Of a DNA stretch of 64,000 nt, positions 35,539 through 44,287 are shown one piece after another (positions within the stretch are counted from its first letter, which is position 1; each line of letters starts with the position of its first letter). This stretch comes from an uncultured Sulfurovum sp. (GTDB lineage Bacteria > Campylobacterota > Campylobacteria > Campylobacterales > Sulfurovaceae): contig CACVAU010000052.1 of assembly GCA_902727915.1 (NCBI GenBank), forward strand, positions 1 through 64,000, written 5' to 3'. A program made the translations under genes and the position numbers. The notes below the pieces were generated by a model. The model was not told where the DNA came from. It worked only from the letters and a program-made list of their open reading frames with translations, and ran no database searches.

Positions 35539-36069
35539 TTATTTTTTTTTATTATACAAATAGTGTTCACTTAATTGATGTTGCTGATCTACAAAAGGAT
35601 GATAAAAATTTTTATCTGCTTTTTTCATCCCCAATGCTCTTGCAATTTTTTCACCTTTTAAGTTTTTAATTGATGAAAAATAGACAACTTCTTCTAAAGA
35701 AAGTACTTCCAAGGCATAATGAAGAATCTCTTGTCCAGATTCCAATACATATCCTCGATTCCAATACTTATCTTCCATTCTCCAAGCTATTTCAATACAT
35801 GGAGAAAATGAAAATTGGGTTTGGGGTTTATGTAAACCAGCATAACCTATAAACTTAGCTGAAGAAATTTCTTCAACAGCCCAAAACCCCCAAGCGTTCT
35901 TTACTAGTAAGTTCATAAATTTTCTAGCAGCCTTATTACTTTGCTCAAGTGTTAAAGTTTTAGGGAAATATTTCATCACTTCCTTATTGGAAGTTAATTG
36001 AGCATAAAATCTTAAATCTTCCTCTTTCCATTGGCGTAATATTAAATGTTTTGTTTTTAATTCTATCAT
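35539..36069 (-). CDS. GNAT-family N-acetyltransferase (RimJ-like)
   Basis: 176 aa from ATG 36069, chosen because the GNAT domain begins with ELKTKHLILRQWKEEDL; the open frame runs to 36186 but the added part is hydrophobic and overlaps the divergent VOC gene. Visible GNAT features: SAKFIGYAGLH, EIAWRMEDKYWNRGYVLESGQ and ARALGMKKADK. Typical of enzymes acetylating ribosomal-protein N-termini or small amines. Ribosome site is weak. Substrate unknown. Confidence 0.8.
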   Translation of the reverse strand: MIELKTKHLILRQWKEEDLRFYAQLTSNKEVMKYFPKTLTLEQSNKAARKFMNLLVKNAWGFWAVEEISSAKFIGYAGLHKPQTQFSFSPCIEIAWRMEDKYWNRGYVLESGQEILHYALEVLSLEEVVYFSSIKNLKGEKIARALGMKKADKNFYHPFVDQQHQLSEHYLYNKKK

Positions 36070-36168
36070 AGAAAGAATTATATCAATAAAGAATAAATTA
36101 AGAATTTTAAGTATAATTAGAACCAAAATAGGAACTACAATTACATATTTTTTAAATAAAGGAAGTTT

Positions 36169-36576
36169 ATGTTTACAATACATCATGTAGCATTAAGTGT
36201 CTCAAACATGCAAGAATCCATAAAGTTTTATGCTTTTTTTGGCTTTAATTTAAGTTATCACTGGGAAAGTGATAATGAAGAGTTACAAATTGCTCACCTC
36301 AAACTCGGAGAAACTTTTTTAGAGCTTTTTTGCTTTAAAAAACATACACAAGCACCAAACAGTTCAAAAGAATTAATGACTGACCTACCACGTCTTGGGA
36401 TTAAACATTTTGGACTGAAAGTGAAATCGATTCATGCCACAAAACAACTGATTATTGATAATGGTTACTCAGAAGATATAGAGATTATTAAAGGTAAGAC
36501 AGAAGTTGATTATTTCTTTATAAAAGACCCTGATGGTATTCTTTTAGAATTCATTCAAGATGATAGAGGATTATAA
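36169..36576 (+). CDS. VOC-family (glyoxalase/dioxygenase fold) protein
   Basis: 135 aa, a single VOC module of two beta-alpha-beta-beta-beta units. Potential metal ligands are His5 (TIHHVALSV), Glu in FLELF, His in HFGLKV and Glu in LLEFIQD. Strong AAAGGAAG ribosome site. It is followed after 3 bases by the DhnA-type aldolase and starts the plus-strand operon that runs through the second flippase and the MBOAT genes. In sugar clusters VOC proteins can act as epimerase-like or lyase-like enzymes; the exact reaction is unknown. Confidence 0.75.
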   Translation: MFTIHHVALSVSNMQESIKFYAFFGFNLSYHWESDNEELQIAHLKLGETFLELFCFKKHTQAPNSSKELMTDLPRLGIKHFGLKVKSIHATKQLIIDNGYSEDIEIIKGKTEVDYFFIKDPDGILLEFIQDDRGL

Positions 36577-36579
36577 TAG

Positions 36580-37332
36580 ATGCAAAACTCTTGGGGAAAA
36601 CAAAGAAGACTAGAAAAACTAAAAAAAGATAACTATTTTTTAATTTTAGCCATGGATCATGCATTAAGTTCTGGTCCGATTCAAGGAATTCACTCTGTGC
36701 AAGAGGTTAATAAATGGATTGATTTTTCTGAAAACAATAATATTCCTGCTGTGGTACTCAATAAGCAATACATCCATAACTTAACTGTTTTTTCTCAAAC
36801 AAACATTGTCGTACAAACTATGGGTTTAGTCAAACATGCAAAAAATATAAATAAAGTTCCTTTAACTAAAGTTTCTGATATACCCTTAATTGATGGTACA
36901 GCTATCTCAGTACAAATCAATTTTAATAGCAACAACCTTGAAGAAGCCATTCAAACTATATCACTTATTGTATCAGAAGCCAATCAATACCATTATCCTG
37001 TACTTTTCATGGTTGGAAATGATGACTGGGATACAATAGAAGACTTTAACTATGCGATTCGAGTTTGTACTGAACTCGGTGCTGATCTGATTAAAATTCA
37101 TCTACCATTAGAACTAAATAAACTAAATAACTTACCAGCTTTTAGTGATAAGGAACCCATTTTGCTTTTAGCTGGAGGTGAAAACATGAACTATTTTGAG
37201 GAACGACTTCACAATGCTAAACGACTTGGGTTTCAAGGGATTTGCTTAGGTCGTAATATTTTTCAAAGTAAAACACCCCTAAAAACTTTAGAAAAAATAG
37301 AACACATTTTCAATAAAAATAACATTTTTTAA
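36580..37332 (+). CDS. DhnA/class I fructose-bisphosphate aldolase-like enzyme
   Basis: 250 aa. LAMDHALSSGPIQGI near residue 24 and the Schiff-base lysine in ADLIKIHL (Lys172), with LLAGGENM near 194 and FQGICLGRNIFQ near 220, match the DhnA/LsrF/AroF-I aldolase family (TIM barrel). Members make or cleave C-C bonds with dihydroxyacetone-phosphate-like or 6-deoxy-5-ketofructose-phosphate partners. Its position between a VOC protein and a flippase suggests synthesis of an unusual sugar or sugar decoration. The precise substrate is not deducible. Confidence 0.82.
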   Translation: MQNSWGKQRRLEKLKKDNYFLILAMDHALSSGPIQGIHSVQEVNKWIDFSENNNIPAVVLNKQYIHNLTVFSQTNIVVQTMGLVKHAKNINKVPLTKVSDIPLIDGTAISVQINFNSNNLEEAIQTISLIVSEANQYHYPVLFMVGNDDWDTIEDFNYAIRVCTELGADLIKIHLPLELNKLNNLPAFSDKEPILLLAGGENMNYFEERLHNAKRLGFQGICLGRNIFQSKTPLKTLEKIEHIFNKNNIF

Positions 37333-37349
37333 TAAAATTAAACTATAAT

Positions 37350-38612
37350 GTGTTTATGCAAACATATAAAAATAATATCACCATCAAACGTTTAGCAGAT
37401 AACTTTATATCCTTATTAAGTTTACAATTTATTAATTATATTTTACCTCTTTTTCTGATACCTTACCTCATCCAAACACTTGGAATAGAAGGATTTGGTA
37501 TTTATGCTTTTATCTTTGCCATTGCTACTTATGGTATAAAATTTTCTGATTATGGTTTTGACTTGTCTGCTACTTATCATATTTCCGTTCATAAAGAGAA
37601 TAAAAATAAAATAAATGAAATATTCTCCTCTGTACTTTTCATAAAATTTATACTTGCCATCATTTTCTTAATACTCTTGACTTTAGCTATTTTTAGTATA
37701 GACAAGCTCTATATCTATAAAGAATTATTATTCTTCTCTTATGGAATGTTTTTAGGAAATATTTTTCTTCCTCTTTGGTTTTTTCAAGGCATAGAAAAAA
37801 TGCGCTTTATTATGTATCTTAATGGCTTTTTAAAGCTCTCATTTTTTGTATTGGTTCTTTTATTAATAAAAGAATCTAGTGATTTAGGGTTACTATTGCT
37901 TCTACACTCTATTACCTCTATCGTTGTTGGGTTCTTAGGTTTATACTTAGCATTAAAATATTTTGAAGTAACACTTATTTCCGTTACAACCCAACAAATC
38001 ACCTTTTACTTAAAAGATGGGTGGTATATTTTTACTTCTAAAATAGCTGTACAGTTCTACAGTACCAGTTCAACCATAATTGCTGGTTTTTTTGTTTCAC
38101 CTGTGATACTGGGATACTATGCACTTTCAGTAAAAATTATGGCAGCGATTGGAAACCTTTTTGACCCAATAACACGGGTTGTTTATCCTTACTTAATTGG
38201 TATTTACCAATCATCTAGTAAGAATTTTGTAAATCGTAATAAACAGCTCGCCATAGCTATTTTAATTGTGATGCTCCCTGTCTCTCTTCTTGTCTTCTTT
38301 TTCGCTGAAGCAATACTTGAGATTATTACAGGGAAAAATGTTGATACCCTCAACATCTATCTTCTCCAAGTCACTTCTCTTATGCTGATAGTCTTTCCTT
38401 ATGGTAGCCAATTTACAAATATGCTTGTTACCCTTAAAGAGAGTAAGGTTCTAAATAAAATTCTTTTTATTGCTGCTGTTATGAATCTTATATTGGCACC
38501 CATAGTACTTTACTATTATCAAATCATTGGATTGATTTGGTTAAATGCTTTTATTGCTTATTTTCTAATTCTCACTAAAGCATATTATGTCTATAAATCT
38601 TTAGGAGAATAG
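37350..38612 (+). CDS. wzx: Wzx-type oligosaccharide flippase (second copy)
   Basis: 420-aa paralogue of the 22286 flippase, with the same start region (LQFINYILPLFLIPYLIQTLGIEGFG) and about 12 helices. Start is GTG 37350 or ATG 37356; neither has a strong ribosome site. One base separates it from the following MBOAT gene. Two flippases in one locus imply two different lipid-linked units, or a locus assembled from two modules. Confidence 0.87.
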   Translation: MFMQTYKNNITIKRLADNFISLLSLQFINYILPLFLIPYLIQTLGIEGFGIYAFIFAIATYGIKFSDYGFDLSATYHISVHKENKNKINEIFSSVLFIKFILAIIFLILLTLAIFSIDKLYIYKELLFFSYGMFLGNIFLPLWFFQGIEKMRFIMYLNGFLKLSFFVLVLLLIKESSDLGLLLLLHSITSIVVGFLGLYLALKYFEVTLISVTTQQITFYLKDGWYIFTSKIAVQFYSTSSTIIAGFFVSPVILGYYALSVKIMAAIGNLFDPITRVVYPYLIGIYQSSSKNFVNRNKQLAIAILIVMLPVSLLVFFFAEAILEIITGKNVDTLNIYLLQVTSLMLIVFPYGSQFTNMLVTLKESKVLNKILFIAAVMNLILAPIVLYYYQIIGLIWLNAFIAYFLILTKAYYVYKSLGE

Positions 38613-38613
38613 C

Positions 38614-40077
38614 GTGTTATTTAACTCGTATATTTTTATATTTGCTTTTTTACCCATAAGCTTTTTTATATATTTTTATCTAAATCAAAAAAAACTTATT
38701 CTTGCGAGTAAATTATTTTTAGTTTTATCAAGTCTATTTTTCTATGCTTGGTGGAATGTCATTTACCTACCAATCATTATTTCATCCATCATTTTAAACT
38801 ATTTTATTGGACATACACTTCATAACTATGGGTTCAATGGTAAAGTGAAACTTAAAAAGAAACTACTTTTAATATTTGGTATTACTGCTAACATTACGCT
38901 TCTTGGATACTTTAAATACAGTGATTTTTTCATAGAGAACTATAACCTTATGTTGAATAATAATATAGAACTACTGCACTTAGCTTTACCCCTTGCTATT
39001 TCATTTTTTACCTTCCAACAAATCTCTTACCTTGTAGACTCCTACAAATCAGAAATAGAAGAATACAATTTCATAAACTACGCTCTATTCGTAACTTTTT
39101 TTCCTCAGCTAATCGCTGGTCCCATTGTTCATCATAAAGAGATGATGCCCCAGTTTTCCAACGTAAAAAATAAAATAAAGAACTATAAAAACATTAGTAT
39201 GGGACTCTTTATATTTAGCATAGGACTCTTTAAAAAAGTTGTTATAGCTGATACCTTTGCTATCTGGGCAACAGCAGGGTTTGATACAGCAACAACATTA
39301 AACCTTATAGAAGCATGGATTACTTCTCTCTCTTACACTTTCCAATTATATTTTGACTTCTCAGGCTATACTGATATGGCAATTGGAATAGCACTTCTTT
39401 TCAATATAAAGCTACCTATGAACTTTAACTCCCCCTACAAAGCAACAGACATACAAGACTTTTGGAGAAGATGGCATATGACATTGGGTCGATTTTTAAA
39501 AGACTATGTCTATATTCCTTTAGGAGGTAATAGAAAAAGTGAATTAAGAACTTACCATAATCTACTGGTAACTTTTCTTCTAGCTGGTATTTGGCATGGT
39601 GCTGGTTGGACTTTTTTACTTTGGGGATTTTTACATGGTTTAGCACTTGTGATTCACCGAGCATGGAGTCGCTTAGGATTTAAGCTTTGGAGCTGGATGG
39701 CTTGGCTGATTACTTTTAACTTTATTAATGCTACTTGGATATTTTTTAGAGCAAAAGAGTGGGAAGATGCCATTAAGGTTTTAAGTGGAATGGTTGATTT
39801 CAATACCTTAGTCTTACCCATTTTCTTTGAAACAAGACTGACAATGTTTAAAGAACATATTGAATTTGGAGGATTCCTTCCTAACATTCAAGGGTCTTAT
39901 AATACAGTAGCTTGGATTTTAGGTGCTTTTATACTCATACTGTTCTGCAAAAACTCTATGAAAAAATTACAAACATTTAAAGCTAATTTTATTCATGCAT
40001 CTCTTTTTATCATTTTGTTTGTCATTTCATTTTACAAACTTAGTGGATATTCTGAATTTCTATACTTTAGGTTTTAA
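38614..40077 (+). CDS. MBOAT-family O-acyltransferase (AlgI-like), copy 1
   Basis: 487-aa polytopic protein of the membrane-bound O-acyltransferase family, related to AlgI, which passes acyl groups across the membrane to exported sugars. Conserved: LIAGPIVHHKEMMPQF near residue 165, DFSGYTDMAIGIALLF near 248, DFWRRWHMTLGRFLKDYVYIP near 284 and active-site His in GIWHGAGWTFLLWGFLHG near 328-345. GTG start behind TTAGGAG. Followed after 2 bases by its SGNH partner. Sequence clearly diverged from copies 2 and 3. Confidence 0.9.
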   Translation: MLFNSYIFIFAFLPISFFIYFYLNQKKLILASKLFLVLSSLFFYAWWNVIYLPIIISSIILNYFIGHTLHNYGFNGKVKLKKKLLLIFGITANITLLGYFKYSDFFIENYNLMLNNNIELLHLALPLAISFFTFQQISYLVDSYKSEIEEYNFINYALFVTFFPQLIAGPIVHHKEMMPQFSNVKNKIKNYKNISMGLFIFSIGLFKKVVIADTFAIWATAGFDTATTLNLIEAWITSLSYTFQLYFDFSGYTDMAIGIALLFNIKLPMNFNSPYKATDIQDFWRRWHMTLGRFLKDYVYIPLGGNRKSELRTYHNLLVTFLLAGIWHGAGWTFLLWGFLHGLALVIHRAWSRLGFKLWSWMAWLITFNFINATWIFFRAKEWEDAIKVLSGMVDFNTLVLPIFFETRLTMFKEHIEFGGFLPNIQGSYNTVAWILGAFILILFCKNSMKKLQTFKANFIHASLFIILFVISFYKLSGYSEFLYFRF

Positions 40078-40079
40078 TA

Positions 40080-41171
40080 ATGAAAAAAAATATACTATGG
40101 CTCAAATACAGCTTTATTTCGATTGTTTCACTTATTTTTTTAATAGCCATTTTTAATTACAAAGTTGACAGTTCAGGTCTCTTTGGTAATTCAAACTATC
40201 TACTAAAAGCAGCCGAAGCATTAGCCAATGGAAAGACCATAACAAGACTAGAACATGCTGATCAACGCTCATTTCAAGAATTAATCATTAAAAATCTACA
40301 AGTAAAAAATGATGTTATTCTTCTTGGTTCTTCAAAGTCGATGATGTTGAGAAAAAAATTCTTTCTCAACAATGAGATTAACTTTTTCAACCATGCTGCT
40401 TATGGGGGAAGTATTGAGGATTATATTTCAATCATAGCTGCGTATGAAAGCATCCATAAGTACATTCCTAAAACAGTTATCATCGGTGTAGATACTTGGA
40501 CTTTTAACAAATATAATGGTCAAATTCGATGGAAGACCCTAGAAAATTATTATAATGCTGGTATTGCAAATATTTACAATAAAGAAGTAGAAAATACTAA
40601 TAATATCAATACCATGAAGTGGAAACAATTAATTAACTATGACTATACACTTTTAAATATCGAGTCTTTTCTAAACGTACTAAAAAGTAATGGTGAAACC
40701 TTTCAAGTTGTGGACAATGTCAATATTGATGCTTCATTAAGAGAACCTGATGGCTCCATACATTACCCTTACACTCAAAGATATAGAAAAGAAGACCTTG
40801 TGGAAATAAAAGCTAAAGAATATACCCAAGGTAGTGTCTATGCACTGGGTAACTACAAAAAATTAGACAATATAAAACTATTTGAGGATTTTATTGACTA
40901 CCTCCAAACCAAAGACGTAAAAGTAATCTTCTTTTTAACCCCTTATCATCCAATCAGCTATGATATATTGGTACAAGATGAAAAATATAAACATATAAAT
41001 ATTGTCGAAAATTATTTAAAAATATTAAGTACAAAAAAACAGATAGAGTTAAAAGGTTCCTTTAATCCACATAAATATAACTTTACAAACAAAGATTTTT
41101 TTGATGGTATGCATGGACATGATGTTGTTGCAGAAAAAATAGCTAAAACATTCAAAGAGATAAGGAAATAA
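40080..41171 (+). CDS. SGNH-fold O-acetyltransferase partner, copy 1
   Basis: 363 aa with a single N-terminal membrane anchor (about residues 9-28) and a periplasmic SGNH/AlgJ-like domain. The block I Ser is in VILLGSSKSMMLRK near residue 82 and the Asp-His pair in FFDGMHGHDV near 340. Such proteins receive acyl groups from the MBOAT and put them on the polysaccharide. Directly follows MBOAT copy 1 and precedes the ProA-DedA fusion by 4 bases. Confidence 0.8.
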   Translation: MKKNILWLKYSFISIVSLIFLIAIFNYKVDSSGLFGNSNYLLKAAEALANGKTITRLEHADQRSFQELIIKNLQVKNDVILLGSSKSMMLRKKFFLNNEINFFNHAAYGGSIEDYISIIAAYESIHKYIPKTVIIGVDTWTFNKYNGQIRWKTLENYYNAGIANIYNKEVENTNNINTMKWKQLINYDYTLLNIESFLNVLKSNGETFQVVDNVNIDASLREPDGSIHYPYTQRYRKEDLVEIKAKEYTQGSVYALGNYKKLDNIKLFEDFIDYLQTKDVKVIFFLTPYHPISYDILVQDEKYKHINIVENYLKILSTKKQIELKGSFNPHKYNFTNKDFFDGMHGHDVVAEKIAKTFKEIRK

Positions 41172-41175
41172 AGCA

Positions 41176-42888
41176 ATGATTCAAAATTTTTTACAAAAAG
41201 CCAAAGACACAGAAAAATATATCTCCCTCCTCTCTGATGATGAAAAAAATAAGATCTTATTAGAAATGGCAACAGCCATTTTAGACAATAGTAACATAAT
41301 CCTTGAAGCCAATAAAATTGACATGGACTTAGCCTACAAAAACAATTTAAATGATGTAGGATTAGATCGTCTTATGCTTAACCAGAGGCGTATTGAAAAC
41401 ATGGCTAAAGTCATGCGTCGAATGACAAGCTACCCCAATCCTGTAGGTAATTTACTGGAAGAGTGGACAAGTGAAGAAGAGCTACAGGTAAAACGTATCT
41501 CCGTACCCTTAGGTGTTGTTTCTATTATTTATGAACTTAGACCTTCAATGACCTCTGATGGTGCTGCATTATGCTTTAAAACAGGAAATGTCTGTGTCCT
41601 TAAAGGTGCTGATGATACAGAAAATTCAAACCATGCGATTATTAAAATTTTACAAGAAGTTTTGGAAAATAATAACTTACCTAAAGAAATTATCTCTTTT
41701 CTTTTCGATGGTTCAAAAGAAGGTATTGTAAAGTTGGTTAAAGAAGATAAATACATAGATGCTGTACTCACAAGAGGAGGTGCCATTTTTAATCGTTACA
41801 TTGAATTAAACTCTCTTGTTCCCGTCATTGCTTTTGATCGAGGGTTAAATCATATTTATATTGACAAAGAAGCACATTTTCGTAAAGCATTAGAGGTTTC
41901 AAGAAATTCTAAATGTCTAATTCCCAATGTTTGTAATGCAACCGAAACCCTACTCATTCATGAAAACATAGCAAGTGACTTATTACCAAAGCTTCACAAA
42001 ATTTTTAAAGCAGAAGGAACAGTCCTCAAGGGTTGTCCTCAAAGCCAAAAAATCATTACTATTAACGAAGCTAAGGAAGAAGACTTTAATATTGAATATC
42101 TTGCTAATATTTTAAACATAAAAATTGTCAAAGACGTAGAAGAAGCCTTAACACACATAGACCAACATGGTTCGGGTCACTCTGAAGCTATTATTACTGA
42201 AAACTCAAAAACAGCTGAACTGTTTATGGATAGAGCAGATGCTACCTGTCTCTACCTCAATGCCAGTACAAAATTTTCAGATGGAAGTACTTTTCACTCA
42301 GGCTCTGAAGTAGGTATAGCAACCAATAAGCTACATGTCAGAGGTCCTCTTCGTATTGATGCCTTAACGACTTACAAATACAAAATATATGGAGAAGGAA
42401 CAACCAAACTGACATGGAATGGGTATTTTACTCCTTTTTCATTTTTTGGAACACTTACCATAGGTCTACTGTTTGTACCTACACGCATAAGTTTAATAAT
42501 GCTCTTGGCAGGATATTTTGCCTATCAACACGAGAGTAATCTAGTATTTGTGATTTTACCTTCTATTTTCATATTTACAGCATTAGGACTATTTTCCAAG
42601 TTTAAAATAGAAAAAAGTAATAATAAAATTTTAAAATATTTTTCAAAAGCTTTTTATGTTCATCCGAAGCAACTTATGAAGCTTGAAAATAAATTTGAAA
42701 AATATCCTCGTATTTCTGATTATTTGGTCTCTAAACTAAAAGGCTTAAAACAATTTATTTCTTTACCCTCTGCCTTAACCAAGCTACCTAAAAAAGCTTT
42801 TATTATTTTTACTACTTTACATTCTATTTTTTGGACAACACTCCTTAGTATGATTGGTTATGGACTAGGTTATATCAATGCTTTTTAA
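41176..42888 (+). CDS. Gamma-glutamyl phosphate reductase fused to a DedA-like membrane domain
   Basis: 570 aa. Residues 1 to about 410 are a complete ProA: VPLGVVSIIYELRPSMTSDG, VLKGADDTENSN, catalytic Cys253 in IPNVCNATETLL, NASTKFSDGSTF and KLHVRGPLRIDALTTYKYK. Normal ProA ends here. The frame continues with about 160 residues resembling DedA/VTT proteins: LIMLLAGYFAYQHES, a KLENKFEKYPRI segment, then FISLPSALTKLPKKAFIIF and a final helix with IGYGLGYI. ProA reduces gamma-glutamyl phosphate in proline synthesis; DedA proteins recycle polyprenyl phosphate. RBS AAGGA upstream; the end overlaps MBOAT copy 2 by 11 bases. Confidence 0.82.
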   Translation: MIQNFLQKAKDTEKYISLLSDDEKNKILLEMATAILDNSNIILEANKIDMDLAYKNNLNDVGLDRLMLNQRRIENMAKVMRRMTSYPNPVGNLLEEWTSEEELQVKRISVPLGVVSIIYELRPSMTSDGAALCFKTGNVCVLKGADDTENSNHAIIKILQEVLENNNLPKEIISFLFDGSKEGIVKLVKEDKYIDAVLTRGGAIFNRYIELNSLVPVIAFDRGLNHIYIDKEAHFRKALEVSRNSKCLIPNVCNATETLLIHENIASDLLPKLHKIFKAEGTVLKGCPQSQKIITINEAKEEDFNIEYLANILNIKIVKDVEEALTHIDQHGSGHSEAIITENSKTAELFMDRADATCLYLNASTKFSDGSTFHSGSEVGIATNKLHVRGPLRIDALTTYKYKIYGEGTTKLTWNGYFTPFSFFGTLTIGLLFVPTRISLIMLLAGYFAYQHESNLVFVILPSIFIFTALGLFSKFKIEKSNNKILKYFSKAFYVHPKQLMKLENKFEKYPRISDYLVSKLKGLKQFISLPSALTKLPKKAFIIFTTLHSIFWTTLLSMIGYGLGYINAF

Positions 42889-44278
42889 CTCTTATATTTT
42901 TATCTTTACTTTTCTACCCATAAGTTTTTTTCTCTATTTCTACCTTAATACTAAATCAAACTTTTTAGCAAAAGTTTTTTTGGTCTTAGCTTCACTCTTT
43001 TTCTATTCATGGTGGAACATCCTTTATCTACCTATCATTGTGGGCAGTATGTTCTTTAACTATGCTCTTGGACAAAACTTAAAAAACAAAACCAAGAGAA
43101 TATTAACAGAGAAGACAACACTAATATTAGGAATTTTAGCCAACCTTTCTCTACTTGGTTATTTCAAATATGCTGACTTTTTTATAGAAAATTTTAACTT
43201 TATATTCAATACAAATACCCAACTTTTACATTTACTGCTTCCACTTGCCATTTCATTTTTTACCTTTCAACAAATAGCCTACTTAGTTGACTCTTATCGA
43301 GGTGAAACCAAAGAGTATGATTTTTTAAACTATGCCCTCTTTGTGACTTTCTTTCCTCAACTTATAGCAGGACCTATTGTCCATCATAAAGAGATGATGC
43401 CTCAGTTTGCTAACAAGGACAATCTTAAAAAAAACCAAATAAATATCTCATTAGGACTTTTTATTTTCACCATTGGACTTTTTAAAAAAGTGGTCATTGC
43501 TGATAGTTTTGCTGTATGGGCTACAAAAGGCTTTGACAACAGTGAAGTTCTCACCTTCTTTGAAGCATGGATAACCTCTCTCTCTTATACATTTCAGCTC
43601 TATTTTGATTTTTCAGGGTACACAGACATGGCAATAGGGATTGCTCTTTTGTTCAACATAAAGCTACCTATTAACTTTAATTCACCCTATAAGGCATTGA
43701 GCATACAAGACTTTTGGAGACGTTGGCACATTACCCTTAGTAGATTCTTACGAGATTATATTTATATTCCTCTTGGGGGAAACAGAAAAGGAGAGCTTTT
43801 TACCTACAGTAATCTTATGATTACTTTTATTTTAGGTGGTCTTTGGCATGGTGCTGGTTGGACTTTTCTTTTTTGGGGTTTTTTACATGGTACTGCTTTG
43901 GTTATTCATAGGGTTTGGTCTAACTTTGGCTTTAAATTGTGGACTTGGTTGGCATGGTTTATAACCTTTAACTTTATTAATATTTCTTGGATATTTTTTA
44001 GGGCTAAAGAATGGGATGATGCTTTGAAGGTTTTAGAGGCTATGTTTTCATTTAATGACCATGTACAACACTTTAATTTATTACAATTTTCATGGATTAT
44101 AGTTACCCTATTCATACTCTTGGTCTTTAAAAATAGTTTTCAAATAGTCTCTACTAAGTATTCTAAAACCATCATATTATTTTCTACCCTCTTTCTTTTC
44201 TTTTTAGCTTTACTACAACTCACAAACATTATCATACAAGAAGATAAAGTTTCTGAATTTTTATACTTTAATTTTTAG
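42878..44278 (+). CDS. MBOAT-family O-acyltransferase, copy 2
   Basis: 466 aa, same family and motifs as copy 1 (GPIVHHKEMMPQF, DFWRRWHITLSRFLRDY, GLWHGAGWTFLFWGFLHG). Starts inside the end of the ProA-DedA gene. Its 488-bp stretch 43562-44049 is almost identical, in inverted orientation, to part of copy 3; only the first half and the last about 75 residues differ. The tail ends in SEFLYFNF, as in copy 3. Nine bases separate it from its SGNH-like partner downstream. Confidence 0.9.
   Translation: MLFNSYIFIFTFLPISFFLYFYLNTKSNFLAKVFLVLASLFFYSWWNILYLPIIVGSMFFNYALGQNLKNKTKRILTEKTTLILGILANLSLLGYFKYADFFIENFNFIFNTNTQLLHLLLPLAISFFTFQQIAYLVDSYRGETKEYDFLNYALFVTFFPQLIAGPIVHHKEMMPQFANKDNLKKNQINISLGLFIFTIGLFKKVVIADSFAVWATKGFDNSEVLTFFEAWITSLSYTFQLYFDFSGYTDMAIGIALLFNIKLPINFNSPYKALSIQDFWRRWHITLSRFLRDYIYIPLGGNRKGELFTYSNLMITFILGGLWHGAGWTFLFWGFLHGTALVIHRVWSNFGFKLWTWLAWFITFNFINISWIFFRAKEWDDALKVLEAMFSFNDHVQHFNLLQFSWIIVTLFILLVFKNSFQIVSTKYSKTIILFSTLFLFFLALLQLTNIIIQEDKVSEFLYFNF
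43287..43407 (+). repeat. Short patch shared with MBOAT copy 3 (inverted)
   Basis: About 120 bases nearly identical to the reverse complement of roughly 49527-49650, covering the segment GETKEYDFLNYALFVTFF through the HHKEMMPQF motif. It is separated from the main 488-bp repeat by about 150 bases of clearly diverged sequence, a mosaic pattern typical of gene conversion. Confidence 0.75.
43562..44049 (+). repeat. Left arm of 488-bp inverted repeat
   Basis: Matches the reverse complement of 48892-49379 with only about three differences found by eye (near the left end, around position 43660, and at the TTTGGC / TTAGGC site near 43927). Lies inside MBOAT copy 2 in the coding direction. The two arms bound a 4.8-kb segment (44050-48891). 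Confidence 0.93.
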
Positions 44279-44287
44279 GATTATAAA

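Noticed and set aside
35463..35570. N-terminal extension of the CmoA-like methyltransferase
   Set aside because: Not similar to the family, crosses the GNAT gene's 3' end, and a better ribosome site precedes the ATG at 35462.
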